Positions 1 to 7,441 of a stretch of DNA of 64,000 nucleotides are shown here, one piece after another (positions within the stretch are counted from its first letter, which is position 1; each line of letters begins with the position of its first letter). The notes beneath the pieces were generated by a model that saw only the letters and a list, made by a program, of their open reading frames with translations, did not search any database and was not told the DNA's origin. Both the position numbers and the translations under genes were made by a program. The stretch is from Ginsengibacter sp963792025 (lineage in GTDB: Bacteria > Bacteroidota > Bacteroidia > Chitinophagales > Chitinophagaceae), in the NCBI GenBank assembly GCA_963792025.1, contig CAWBUS010000008.1, positions 434,001 through 498,000 of the forward strand. The letters run 5' to 3'.

Positions 1-366
1 CTGGAAACATTTGCCCGCTTCGGTACAAGGCTCGATGAGAATACCCGCAAAATAATCGAACATGGAAAAAGGATAAGGGCATGTTTTAAACAACACGAAT
101 TACAATCGGTTTCCGTGCCCGAACAGGTAGCGGTTTTGTTTACATTAACCAATGGACTATTTGACGCGATACCTATAAATAAAATTGCAGAAGCAGAAAT
201 GCTCGTTAGAAAAGCGTCGTCGCAATTGCCGGCCGATGTGTTGCAGTGTATACATACTTCGTTACCATTGAGTAAGAATGATGAAGAAAGAATTTTATCA
301 ATTGCGAAGAATGCAATTCAACCAGTCAAAGATGTTGCTGAAAGTAAATTAAACAACCATGAGTGA
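1..366 (+). CDS. atpA: F-type ATPase alpha subunit, C-terminal part (left edge)
   Basis: The frame is open from base 1, so only the last 121 residues are present. They begin LETFARFGTRLDENTRK, the start of the C-terminal helical domain of F1 alpha subunits, and continue with the PEQVAVLFTLTNGLFD segment that follows it in the family. The alpha subunit is the non-catalytic nucleotide-binding partner of beta in the F1 head. The stop overlaps the start of the gamma gene by 8 bp, so the two are translationally coupled. Alpha directly followed by gamma at the operon end, with no beta or epsilon after it, fits the N-ATPase type of operon, in which beta comes first and alpha-gamma last. The class cannot be proved without the upstream subunits. 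Confidence 0.9.
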   Translation: METFARFGTRLDENTRKIIEHGKRIRACFKQHELQSVSVPEQVAVLFTLTNGLFDAIPINKIAEAEMLVRKASSQLPADVLQCIHTSLPLSKNDEERILSIAKNAIQPVKDVAESKLNNHE

Positions 367-1246
367 CACATTGGAAAGTTTACAAAGAAGAAAACAAAGT
401 GCAGGAGAGCTTGCTTCGGTCGTGCGTACCATGAAGGCAATGGCGGCTTCCAACATCAATCAATATGAAATGGCCGTTCAGTCTTTACAGGATTACTATC
501 GCACCATATCTCTTGGATTGAATGCATTCTTCCATAACAAAAAAATATCATTTGCCGCAAGCAGCGAAATAAGAAAAAATAAGCAGTTAACCGTTGCCGT
601 TATATTTGGATCGGACCAGGGGTTGGTTGGCAGATTTAATGATATTCTAACAACGTTTACTGAGGATACTTTAAGAAATGTCGGCGACCAAAAAGAAATA
701 TGGGCCGTGGGGGAAAGGATTTATTCAAGGCTTGAAGATAGGTACATCTGCCCGTCCAGGCTTTTTAGTGTACCCAACTCCATTACTGCCATTACGCCCC
801 TGGTAAATGACATCCTTGCTAAAATAGAAGAATACCGGGAACAAAATCAACTCTATAATCTTTACATTTTTCACAATAGCCCACTGGAAGGTGCAGGTTA
901 TGAACCACGCAGCCAGCGACTTTTTCCGCTTGACCATGCATGGGAACAGGCATTAAAAAAAATACGATGGCCGTCTAAAAATTTACCGCAGATAATTGGA
1001 TCCACTAACAATTGTTTACACGCATTAATAAGAGAATATTTTTTTGTTTCCATTTATAAAGCATGTGCTGAATCGTTAGCGAGTGAAAATGCCAGCCGGC
1101 TCGAGGCGATGGAGCGAGCAGAAAAAAATATCGATGAAATACTAAATGACCTTAAACAAAGTTATAACCGGCTTCGGCAGAGTACCATTGATGAAGAATT
1201 GTTTGACGTGGTCGCAGGATTTGAGGCTTTGAAAAATGACACGTAG
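359..1246 (+). CDS. atpG: F-type ATPase gamma subunit (N-ATPase-like)
   Basis: This 295-residue protein is the central rotor shaft of an F1 motor. The N-terminal helix reads LQRRKQSAGELASVVRTMKA, replacing the more usual KRRI..VKNTQKIT..M pattern, and the C-terminal helix has NDLKQSYNRLRQSTIDEEL, the expected RQ..IT-like segment that contacts the alpha/beta head. The middle (residues about 75-200) is the Rossmann-like gamma domain with FGSDQGLVGRFN. The divergent N-terminus and its position immediately after alpha suggest the alternative Na+/H+-translocating N-ATPase and not the housekeeping enzyme. Start chosen at the ATG overlapping the alpha stop. It is the last gene of its operon, with about 140 bp before the next gene. 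Confidence 0.88.
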   Translation: MSDTLESLQRRKQSAGELASVVRTMKAMAASNINQYEMAVQSLQDYYRTISLGLNAFFHNKKISFAASSEIRKNKQLTVAVIFGSDQGLVGRFNDILTTFTEDTLRNVGDQKEIWAVGERIYSRLEDRYICPSRLFSVPNSITAITPLVNDILAKIEEYREQNQLYNLYIFHNSPLEGAGYEPRSQRLFPLDHAWEQALKKIRWPSKNLPQIIGSTNNCLHALIREYFFVSIYKACAESLASENASRLEAMERAEKNIDEILNDLKQSYNRLRQSTIDEELFDVVAGFEALKNDT

Positions 1247-1389
1247 AAAAATCATCAATTTTGGCAAATCAAAAATCAGATTCAACCCAGTTAAACGAGT
1301 TTATAGCAATACCTAATTGAAACAGAAAAAAAATGGATTGCCAAACAGTAATGCATACTTTAGTGTGACGAATGGTTAATTAAATTAAT

Positions 1390-2670
1390 ATGGGTGAAGA
1401 AATACTGCATCTTATTCCTCCGGGCATTATAAAGTTTATTCTTGTCACAGTTTTCTCTCTGCTAATTGGGTTGGAACAGAGACGGCATTATATTAAAGAA
1501 GAGTTTGAAACCAGGTACGGCACCGACAGAACATTTACGCTTATTGGAATTTTAGGTTTTATTCTTTATGTTATCAGCCCCCAAACACTGATTCCTTTTC
1601 TATGTGGAGGATTGGCAATTACCGCTTTGCTGGCCATAAATTATTTTCAAACAATAGCAATACAAAAAAAATTTGGTATTACTTCGCTGGTAATAGCATT
1701 GATCACTTATTGCCTTGCTCCGCTGGTGTATACGCAACCAAGTTGGTTGGTACTTTTAATTGTAGTAAGCGTTTTGATTTTAACGGAGATTAAGGAAACA
1801 CTGTTTCAATTCTCCTCCAAATTTGACAATAATGAATTCCTAACCCTGGCAAAATTCCTGGTGATAACAGGCGTGATTCTCCCATTGTTGCCGGATAAAA
1901 CGATATCCTCAACATTTAATTTTTCGCCTTATAAATTCTGGCTGGCAATTGTAGCGGTTTCCGGCATTTCCTATTTCAGTTATTTACTTAAAAAGTTTGT
2001 ATTCCCCGATTCAGGAATAATTCTTACCGGCATATTGGGCGGGATGTACAGCAGCACCGCAACAACCATTATACTGGCAAGAAAAAGCAAGGAAATACCT
2101 GAAAATAATAAAGTGGTAGCAGCTATTATCCTGGCAACAACGATGATGTATATACGATTATTTCTGCTGGCGCTTTTCTTCAATAAAAGTATTGCTTTTG
2201 ACCTTGCCCCTTCTTTTGCCATTTTCGTTTTGGTTTCAGCTTGCATTGCATTATATTTTTTAAAGTTTCACAAGAGCAGAAACTCCCCGGCAGATATACA
2301 ATCTTTCGGAACACGTACCAATCCCCTTGAATTTAAAACGGCATTACTCTTTGCAGGCCTGTTCATCTTTTTTGCTGTTATCACAGGGATGGTTACTAAA
2401 TACTATGGATCCGGCGGAATCAACGTTCTCTCGTTTGTGGTCGGTGTCACAGATATTGACCCGTTTATTTTAAACCTCTTTCAAAGTAAATGGAATATTG
2501 AAAACGCAGTGATCATAACGGCAGTGCTAAACGCAGTTACCAGCAACAATTTACTTAAAATGATTTACGGCATTGCATTATCTGATAAATCAATCCGACG
2601 GCAACTGATTGCCGGTTTTGGAATCCTGGTCGTACTGGGATTAATGATGTCGTTTTTATTTCATTTTTAA
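1390..2670 (+). CDS. MgtC/SapB-DUF4010 family integral membrane protein
   Basis: A 426-residue hydrophobic protein with roughly 11-12 predicted membrane segments. The N-terminal third has the MgtC/SapB-type signature LIGLEQRRHY followed by a charged loop and RTFTLIGILGF. The C-terminal half has the DUF4010 pattern, including GGMYSSTATTIILARKSKE and VVGVTDIDPFI. MgtC-like proteins are linked to survival at low Mg2+ and to ATPase modulation in other bacteria; the substrate or partner of the DUF4010 branch is unknown. It lies 143 bp after the ATPase genes on the same strand, which may or may not mean cotranscription. The start is an ATG with an A/T-rich leader and no Shine-Dalgarno sequence. Confidence 0.82.
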   Translation: MGEEILHLIPPGIIKFILVTVFSLLIGLEQRRHYIKEEFETRYGTDRTFTLIGILGFILYVISPQTLIPFLCGGLAITALLAINYFQTIAIQKKFGITSLVIALITYCLAPLVYTQPSWLVLLIVVSVLILTEIKETLFQFSSKFDNNEFLTLAKFLVITGVILPLLPDKTISSTFNFSPYKFWLAIVAVSGISYFSYLLKKFVFPDSGIILTGILGGMYSSTATTIILARKSKEIPENNKVVAAIILATTMMYIRLFLLALFFNKSIAFDLAPSFAIFVLVSACIALYFLKFHKSRNSPADIQSFGTRTNPLEFKTALLFAGLFIFFAVITGMVTKYYGSGGINVLSFVVGVTDIDPFILNLFQSKWNIENAVIITAVLNAVTSNNLLKMIYGIALSDKSIRRQLIAGFGILVVLGLMMSFLFHF

Positions 2671-3138
2671 ATCAAAATCATTACAAGAATGGGAAACTTT
2701 AGCAAGACAAGAATGCCGGCCACATGCAGTCAGTCCGCCGTGGGTGGGTCTCCACTGCCACAATCAGACAGGCCATGCGACAATTTGAAATACCCCTTTT
2801 TACCAGGCATTTGATTTTTCATTTACCAATTACCGTTATATTTCCCGGTTTCGCACATTCCCATTCGCAGGGCAAATTGTTGCCCGTAAGCCAGTTCATT
2901 AATCACCAATTTGTAAAATACAAATAAATTTTTCATTAGCTTACATATTCAATGTGATTGCTTTAACGGTTTACTACTAATAGTGTTTGGTGTAATTAAT
3001 TGTATTTTCAGCTTGAATTAAAGGTAATGGCTGTTCCCGAATCTGTTCATTTTGTAAACAGAATACATATAAAAAATTAACCGGCAGCTATTTCAGCGAA
3101 CCTTATGTGCACCGTGGTACAATAGTTGTAACCCGGCA
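2671..3138. other. non-coding stretch
   Basis: About 470 bp between the DUF4010 gene and the AraC-type regulator. A 67-codon open frame at 2724-2927 lacks a recognisable domain and has unnatural composition, so I do not call it. The stretch is A/T-rich towards its end and probably carries the regulator's promoter. No terminator hairpin or repeat stood out. Confidence 0.5.
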
Positions 3139-3714
3139 TTGTCAATACGTCGTTTGAAATTATTCATTAAAAATATGGTTTGCATTCGTTGCAAAGTGGT
3201 CGTTAAGGATGAATTAACGAAATTGGGTCTTCACTATACTAATGTGGAATTAGGCGAGGCCAATATCATGGAAGATATTTCAGTACAGCAGAAGGAGCAG
3301 CTTAAAACAGCTCTTTTAAAATCAGGGCTGGAATTAATAGATGATAAAAAGAGCGAATTAATTCAAAAAATAAAAAATGTGATTATAGAATTGGTGCACT
3401 ATTCTGAAGAACCCTTATCCATAAATTTTTCAGAATACCTGAGCCAAAAGTTACAACACGATTATACTTATCTCGCCAATCTTTTTTCAGAAGTTCAGGG
3501 CACCACTATTGAACATTTTATGATTGCTCACAAAATTGAGCGTGTAAAAGAATTGCTGGTTTATGATGAACTGAACCTTACTGAAATAGCTTACCAGATG
3601 CATTATAGCAGCGTTGCACATCTTTCTGCACAATTTAAAAAGGTAACAGGTCTTACTCCTACTCATTTTAAAAAAATTAAAGTTAAAAGGCTTACCATGC
3701 TTGACGATGTGTGA
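3139..3714 (+). CDS. AraC-family transcriptional regulator with N-terminal CxxC (HMA-like) domain
   Basis: A 191-residue regulator. The C-terminal about 100 residues form an AraC/XylS double helix-turn-helix: first helix pair around LSQKLQHDYTYLANLFSE, second around LTEIAYQMHYSSVAHLSAQF, ending in KKVTGLTPTHFKK. The N-terminus, LKLFIKNMVCIRCKVVVKDE, resembles a heavy-metal-associated fold with a C-I-R-C pair, as in a group of Bacteroidota AraC proteins; metal sensing is inference. No good ATG precedes the conserved start: TTG at 3139 or 3154 would keep it, while ATG 3175 would cut it. Its 3' end contains the first copy of the repeated promoter module, and four such modules lie within 4 kb, so it is the obvious candidate to bind them. 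Confidence 0.82.
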   Translation: MSIRRLKLFIKNMVCIRCKVVVKDELTKLGLHYTNVELGEANIMEDISVQQKEQLKTALLKSGLELIDDKKSELIQKIKNVIIELVHYSEEPLSINFSEYLSQKLQHDYTYLANLFSEVQGTTIEHFMIAHKIERVKELLVYDELNLTEIAYQMHYSSVAHLSAQFKKVTGLTPTHFKKIKVKRLTMLDDV

Positions 3715-3774
3715 ATCATGTAACCTTTCAAAAGATTTATATAACATTTGTCAGCAAAATACTATTCATCTTTA
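3709..3774 (+). promoter_or_regulatory. repeated operator/promoter module, copy 1 (cupin gene)
   Basis: GTGTGAAT (3709-3716), CATGTAAC (3717-3724), 17 bp, TAACA (3742-3746), then exactly 23 bp to CTTTA, which completes a -7-like CATCTTTA (3767-3774). The layout is base-for-base the same as copies at 4284, 6659 and 7334. It overlaps the last codons of the regulator gene. The cupin ATG at 3779 lies only about 5 bp after the -7 element, so the transcript would be nearly leaderless. Confidence 0.75.
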
Positions 3775-3778
3775 CCGG

Positions 3779-4159
3779 ATGGGAAAAACCATAACACCGA
3801 AAATAAAAAACGCTGTTAAGCCTTATAACGCCGAGCTTCAAAAATCACAGTCTTACATAGTTGTAGAGATTATTGAATATATACCTAACTCGGTAGTTAG
3901 CAAAACAATCATCAAAAAATCAACAGGCAACGTTACAGTAATGTCTTTTGACAAGGGGGAAGGATTATCAGAAAAGATATCTCCTTTCGACACTTTTGTT
4001 CAGGTTATCGAGGGTAAAGCCGACTTCGTTATAGATAAAAAGTCTCATACACTTAATACAGGACAAGGCATTATTGTTCCTGCTCATTCCTCGAGCCTCA
4101 TAAACCCGAACGGGCGTTTTAAAATGATTTCAACAGTTATCAAAAGCGGGTATGAATAA
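3779..4159 (+). CDS. cupin-domain protein
   Basis: A 126-residue single-domain cupin. The beta-barrel core runs from about residue 30 to the end; motif 1 is degenerate (SPFDTFVQVIEGKADFVIDK) and motif 2 contains LNTGQGIIVPAHSSSLINPN. The usual metal-binding histidines are largely missing, so it may be a ligand-binding protein and not an enzyme. ATG 3779 is chosen because the conserved domain begins soon after it and because upstream in-frame codons lie inside the promoter module. The gene follows the AraC regulator directly and is preceded by copy 1 of the shared operator, so it is probably a direct target. The substrate is unknown. Confidence 0.72.
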   Translation: MGKTITPKIKNAVKPYNAELQKSQSYIVVEIIEYIPNSVVSKTIIKKSTGNVTVMSFDKGEGLSEKISPFDTFVQVIEGKADFVIDKKSHTLNTGQGIIVPAHSSSLINPNGRFKMISTVIKSGYE

Positions 4160-4283
4160 AATCAGCATTGGATATTAAAACATAACTATCACGCATATAC
4201 GTATGTTTAAGACCTTCATTCAGCCCACATCTCAATATATTCCCTCACAAATAAAATTTAAATAAGCTGTCCTGGCTTCAAAA

Positions 4284-4349
4284 GTGTGAATGATGTAACT
4301 TATTAACGGAATTGTATAACACTTAATCCCATTAATCAAATGAACTTTA
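4284..4349 (+). promoter_or_regulatory. repeated operator/promoter module, copy 2 (SHOCT gene)
   Basis: GTGTGAAT (4284-4291), GATGTAAC (4292-4299), 17 bp, TAACA (4317-4321), then 23 bp to CTTTA at 4345, giving GAACTTTA as -7 element. The order and every spacing match the other three copies. There is no -33 TTTG after TAACA here, which suggests dependence on an activator. The downstream ATG is at 4384, leaving a leader of about 28 nt. Confidence 0.78.
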
Positions 4350-4383
4350 CATTATTAAATTCAAACTAAAAAAATAATATAAA

Positions 4384-4608
4384 ATGTACTATAACAATTA
4401 CTGGGGGATGAACATGATCTGGTGGTTTATTTGGGGAGTTCTCATATTCTGGATATTCTTTCTTCCTTATAATATTCCCGGTCAGCGACATAAAAAAGAT
4501 TCCGCATTAGATATTTTAATGAAACGTTTCGCTTCAGGATTAATCACCAGCGATGAATACCAGGAGAAGAAAAAAATTATTGAAAATGATTTATCTAAAT
4601 TAAGCTAA
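4384..4608 (+). CDS. small membrane protein with C-terminal SHOCT domain
   Basis: A 74-residue protein. The N-terminal half is a single, very aromatic membrane segment (NMIWWFIWGVLIFWIFFLPY, residues about 10-29); the C-terminal half is a SHOCT motif (ALDILMKRFASGLITSDEYQ), a short helical module often found at the end of small membrane proteins and thought to mediate oligomerisation. The function is unknown. It stands alone behind copy 2 of the shared operator, so it is probably co-regulated with the cupin, response regulator and dehydrogenase genes. The start fits the promoter and the following membrane segment. Confidence 0.75.
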   Translation: MYYNNYWGMNMIWWFIWGVLIFWIFFLPYNIPGQRHKKDSALDILMKRFASGLITSDEYQEKKKIIENDLSKLS

Positions 4609-4724
4609 ACATTTAGGTAACTCCCAATGTTAAACAAATAAGTCCCGATATGAAAATATCAGGGATTACAACTTAATTGATGATCACGCATTCCACGATC
4701 CTCAAAATGAAAAGATAATCTAAA

Positions 4725-5168
4725 ATGAAAAAAAGTAAAATGAAAAAAAGTATTCACCCCGTTGGCCTTTGTTCCTCCGCCCTGTTATTAATCATTGCTT
4801 GTATATTGCCATCGTGCGCCAGGAAAATGTCGTTTCAGACTTCCTCTGTTGTACCCGCCGCTGAGGGCTCCGTTAAAGTAAAGAAAGATAAAAATAATAA
4901 TTACAATGTTAATTTAAGCGTGATAAGGCTGGCAGAACCTTCAAGACTTGATCCGCCAAAAAAGGTTTATATAGTGTGGATGAACACACAACAGAATGGA
5001 ACCAAAGAATTAGGACAGCTAAAAACTTCCAGCAGTTTACTTTCAAAAACCATGAAGAGCTCATTAAAAACTTCAGTGCCTTTTCAGCCAACCGGCTTTT
5101 TTATAACAGCAGAAGATGATGCTGACTCGCATTACCCTTCGGAGCAAGTAGTGCTGAGAACCAAATAA
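4725..5168 (+). CDS. putative lipoprotein of unknown function
   Basis: A 147-residue protein with a lipoprotein signal: basic start (MKKSKMKKS), hydrophobic core (CSSALLLIIACILPS) and a lipobox-like LPSC ending at about residue 31. The mature part is hydrophilic and holds KVYIVWMNTQQNGTKELGQL followed by a serine/lysine-rich segment and PTGFFITAEDDADSHYPS, which recalls the immunoglobulin-like domain seen at the end of anti-sigma-K-type proteins; this similarity is weak. Two possible starts (4725 and 4740) differ by five residues. It lies 116 bp after the SHOCT gene and may share its transcript. It converges with the antiporter gene. Confidence 0.65.
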   Translation: MKKSKMKKSIHPVGLCSSALLLIIACILPSCARKMSFQTSSVVPAAEGSVKVKKDKNNNYNVNLSVIRLAEPSRLDPPKKVYIVWMNTQQNGTKELGQLKTSSSLLSKTMKSSLKTSVPFQPTGFFITAEDDADSHYPSEQVVLRTK

Positions 5169-5268
5169 CGAAATAGGCCGGCAAGATATTTAATGTAACT
5201 TATTACTGCAAATTTTGTTCGCTTACAGAATCGGTTCTCAATTAACTACCATCTAAAAAAATAATTTT

Positions 5269-6522
5269 TCAGGATTTTACTGACACGACTGTTTTATCCT
5301 TCTTCACTGCTTTATCTACCAGCTTATTTAGAGTAAGTCCCTGCACAATTACAGAAAATATCACTATAAAATAGCAACAGGAAAGGATGACTTCCCGGTA
5401 GGGAGAAACAGGTAGTGAGAGGGCCATCGCTATGGATATACCTCCTCGCAGCCCGGCCCAGGTAAGAATAGAAAGATTCACCAGGTTCACTTTGCGCAAC
5501 TCAAAAAATGCAATTAATGATACACTGATCATTCTTGCAATGAGTATGATCACAATCGAGATCAACCCGATCAGCCAGTAATGTCTCAGGAACGGTAATA
5601 TCAATAGCTGAAGCCCAATCATTACAAATAGAATGGTGTTGAGTATCCCATCCAGCAACTGCCATATATTATTTAAAAATTGACTGGCAGCATGATCTTT
5701 CCCAAAACTGTTGTTGCCCACGACCAGCCCGGCCACAACAGCTGCTAACGGTATGGATGCACGAAATTGATCGGCAACCTCAGAGATGCCCAGTACAATG
5801 GCAAGAGAAATTAAAAAGATAGTTTGAAATTCCTTTATCGACCGGATAAGGCGGTAAGCAATGAAACCCATTATCAATCCAATAAGTACACCACCGATAA
5901 CTTGCGTTCCGAAAGAACGCAACATTTCCAATACTGAAATTCTGTTTGTTGATTGTTTGGTAATCCCCAACGTTGTCACAAAAAGAATTAACCCAACCGC
6001 ATCATTAAACATAGACTCGCCTGAGATAATGGTTGCTAACTTTGGAGGAATTCTTGATTTTGTAATGATAGCACCGACAGCAATCGGGTCGGTCGGTGAA
6101 ATAAGAGCGCCAAAAACAAAACAATATATAAGAGGAATATCAATATGCAAAAGATAAGCTGCTCCAAATATTAATCCGCCAAATACACCTGTAGAAACCA
6201 TTACACCAAGAGTGCTCAAGATTAATACAGGCCGTCGCAATGCTTTTAGTTTTTGATAGTCGAAATGCAGGGCGCTGGCAAACAGTAAAAAGCCAAGCAT
6301 TACGTTCAGCAATACTTCAGAGAAATTAATATTGTGAGCAAGTTTCGTTAGCAGGTTCGATTTTTCATCCCCTATTCTACCGATTACTAAAACAACAATA
6401 GACGCTACTACTGACATAGTCATCACTCCTATTGCGCCCGGCAACTTTACAAATCTTTCGTTTAAATAAGAAAAACCGGCGCTGATAATAATGAGTATCG
6501 TTATAATGGATAATATGTCCAA
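5269..6522 (-). CDS. Na+(K+)/H+ antiporter, NhaP/CPA1 type
   Basis: A 417-residue membrane protein with about 12 hydrophobic segments covering almost its whole length. The CPA1 core motif is FGALISPTDPIAVGAIITKS, followed by ISGESMFNDAVGLILFVTTL, where the FND aspartate is the ion-binding residue of the family, and later LTWAGLRGGISIAMALSLPV. It would exchange cytoplasmic Na+ or K+ for protons across the inner membrane. There is no cytoplasmic regulatory tail; the protein ends shortly after the last helix. It is transcribed away from the response regulator gene, and the 250-bp gap between them holds copy 3 of the operator module reading the other way. Confidence 0.88.
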   Translation of the reverse strand: MDILSIITILIIISAGFSYLNERFVKLPGAIGVMTMSVVASIVVLVIGRIGDEKSNLLTKLAHNINFSEVLLNVMLGFLLFASALHFDYQKLKALRRPVLILSTLGVMVSTGVFGGLIFGAAYLLHIDIPLIYCFVFGALISPTDPIAVGAIITKSRIPPKLATIISGESMFNDAVGLILFVTTLGITKQSTNRISVLEMLRSFGTQVIGGVLIGLIMGFIAYRLIRSIKEFQTIFLISLAIVLGISEVADQFRASIPLAAVVAGLVVGNNSFGKDHAASQFLNNIWQLLDGILNTILFVMIGLQLLILPFLRHYWLIGLISIVIILIARMISVSLIAFFELRKVNLVNLSILTWAGLRGGISIAMALSLPVSPYREVILSCCYFIVIFSVIVQGLTLNKLVDKAVKKDKTVVSVKS

Positions 6523-6658
6523 AGCGAATAGCTGTTATTTGAAAGAAGTTACAAATTTACAGCAAGTAGAATGTCAAACCATTTTACTTGGGTTACTACA
6601 TTGATGCATATTTTCTAAAAAAAATAGCTTCAGTTTATAATGCAGGAAAATAGCTAAT

Positions 6659-6724
6659 GTGTGAATTGTGTAACACTTCCCTGCAATTATGTAACATTTG
6701 AATGCGGGGAAAAATTCATCTTTG
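6659..6724 (+). promoter_or_regulatory. repeated operator/promoter module, copy 3 (response regulator gene)
   Basis: GTGTGAAT (6659-6666), TGTGTAAC (6667-6674), 17 bp, TAACA (6692-6696), then 23 bp to CTTTG at 6720, forming -7 element CATCTTTG (6717-6724). TAACA is followed by TTTG, which could serve as a -33 element. The two TGTAAC half-sites are in direct repeat with starts 21 bp apart. Confidence 0.78.
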
Positions 6725-6771
6725 TTATACGTACATTATTTTCAGGTAACCTGCAAAATCAAACAACTAAA

Positions 6772-7179
6772 ATGGATACAATTTTAGTCATTGAAGACAA
6801 CGAGGATATTCTTGAGAATTTGACTGAATTTTTGGAATTGGAAGGGTACAAAATTCTTGGGGCCAATAACGGAAAAACTGGTATTGCACTTGCCAGGAAA
6901 TTTATACCCGATTTAATTGTTTGCGATGTCTTAATGCATGCAATGAACGGCCACGAAGTTTTGCAATTACTTTTAGATTCACACGCAACATTTGGAATAC
7001 CATTTATTTTTAGCACTTCCATGTCTGAAAAAATTAACCGGGCTGAAGCATTACTGCTTGGTGCTGATGATTATATCATAAAGCCTTTTGCACTGGATGA
7101 CCTGTTAAAAATGGTGAAGACCTGGATACAATCTGGCAGTGCAAGGCGTAGCAGCATTTTTAAAACTGTTCCCATTTAA
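6772..7179 (+). CDS. single-domain response regulator (CheY-like receiver)
   Basis: A 135-residue protein that is only a receiver domain. It has the acidic pair in VIEDNEDI (residues about 6-13), the phospho-acceptor aspartate in LIVCDVLMHAMNG (about residue 52), the conserved T/S in IFSTSMS and the lysine in DDYIIKPFAL. There is no DNA-binding output domain, so it must signal by contact with another protein. No sensor kinase is adjacent. ATG 6772 is chosen because earlier in-frame codons (from 6661) lie within the operator and promoter. Copy 3 of the shared module lies 47 bp upstream, placing this receiver in the putative AraC regulon. Confidence 0.85.
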   Translation: MDTILVIEDNEDILENLTEFLELEGYKILGANNGKTGIALARKFIPDLIVCDVLMHAMNGHEVLQLLLDSHATFGIPFIFSTSMSEKINRAEALLLGADDYIIKPFALDDLLKMVKTWIQSGSARRSSIFKTVPI

Positions 7180-7333
7180 ATCCGTTTAAATGGCTCATCC
7201 TGACACATCGGTAACCCTTATTATTTCCTGCTGCTTCAGCAAAAAAAATTGTACGGGATCGGCGATTTGGCGATAGGTACCAACTCCATAATTATACTGC
7301 TGTAACTATTTATAGATAGTACATTTTCCAAAC

Positions 7334-7399
7334 GTGTGAATGATGTAACAAATACAAAGAACTGTGTAACATCCAGGAGAATTAATACAACCAACTTTG
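7334..7399 (+). promoter_or_regulatory. repeated operator/promoter module, copy 4 (alcohol dehydrogenase gene)
   Basis: GTGTGAAT (7334-7341), GATGTAAC (7342-7349), 17 bp, TAACA (7367-7371), then 23 bp to CTTTG at 7395, forming -7 element CAACTTTG (7392-7399). Identical architecture to the other copies; the sequence between the boxes differs freely, so this is functional constraint and not a recent duplication. Confidence 0.78.
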
Positions 7400-7441
7400 C
7401 ATAACGTTCTTGACATACTTAACATACTTAAAATATATAAA

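Noticed and set aside
2724..2927. 67-codon open frame between DUF4010 and AraC genes
   Set aside because: No domain, no ribosome site, odd composition, and it lies where a promoter region is expected.
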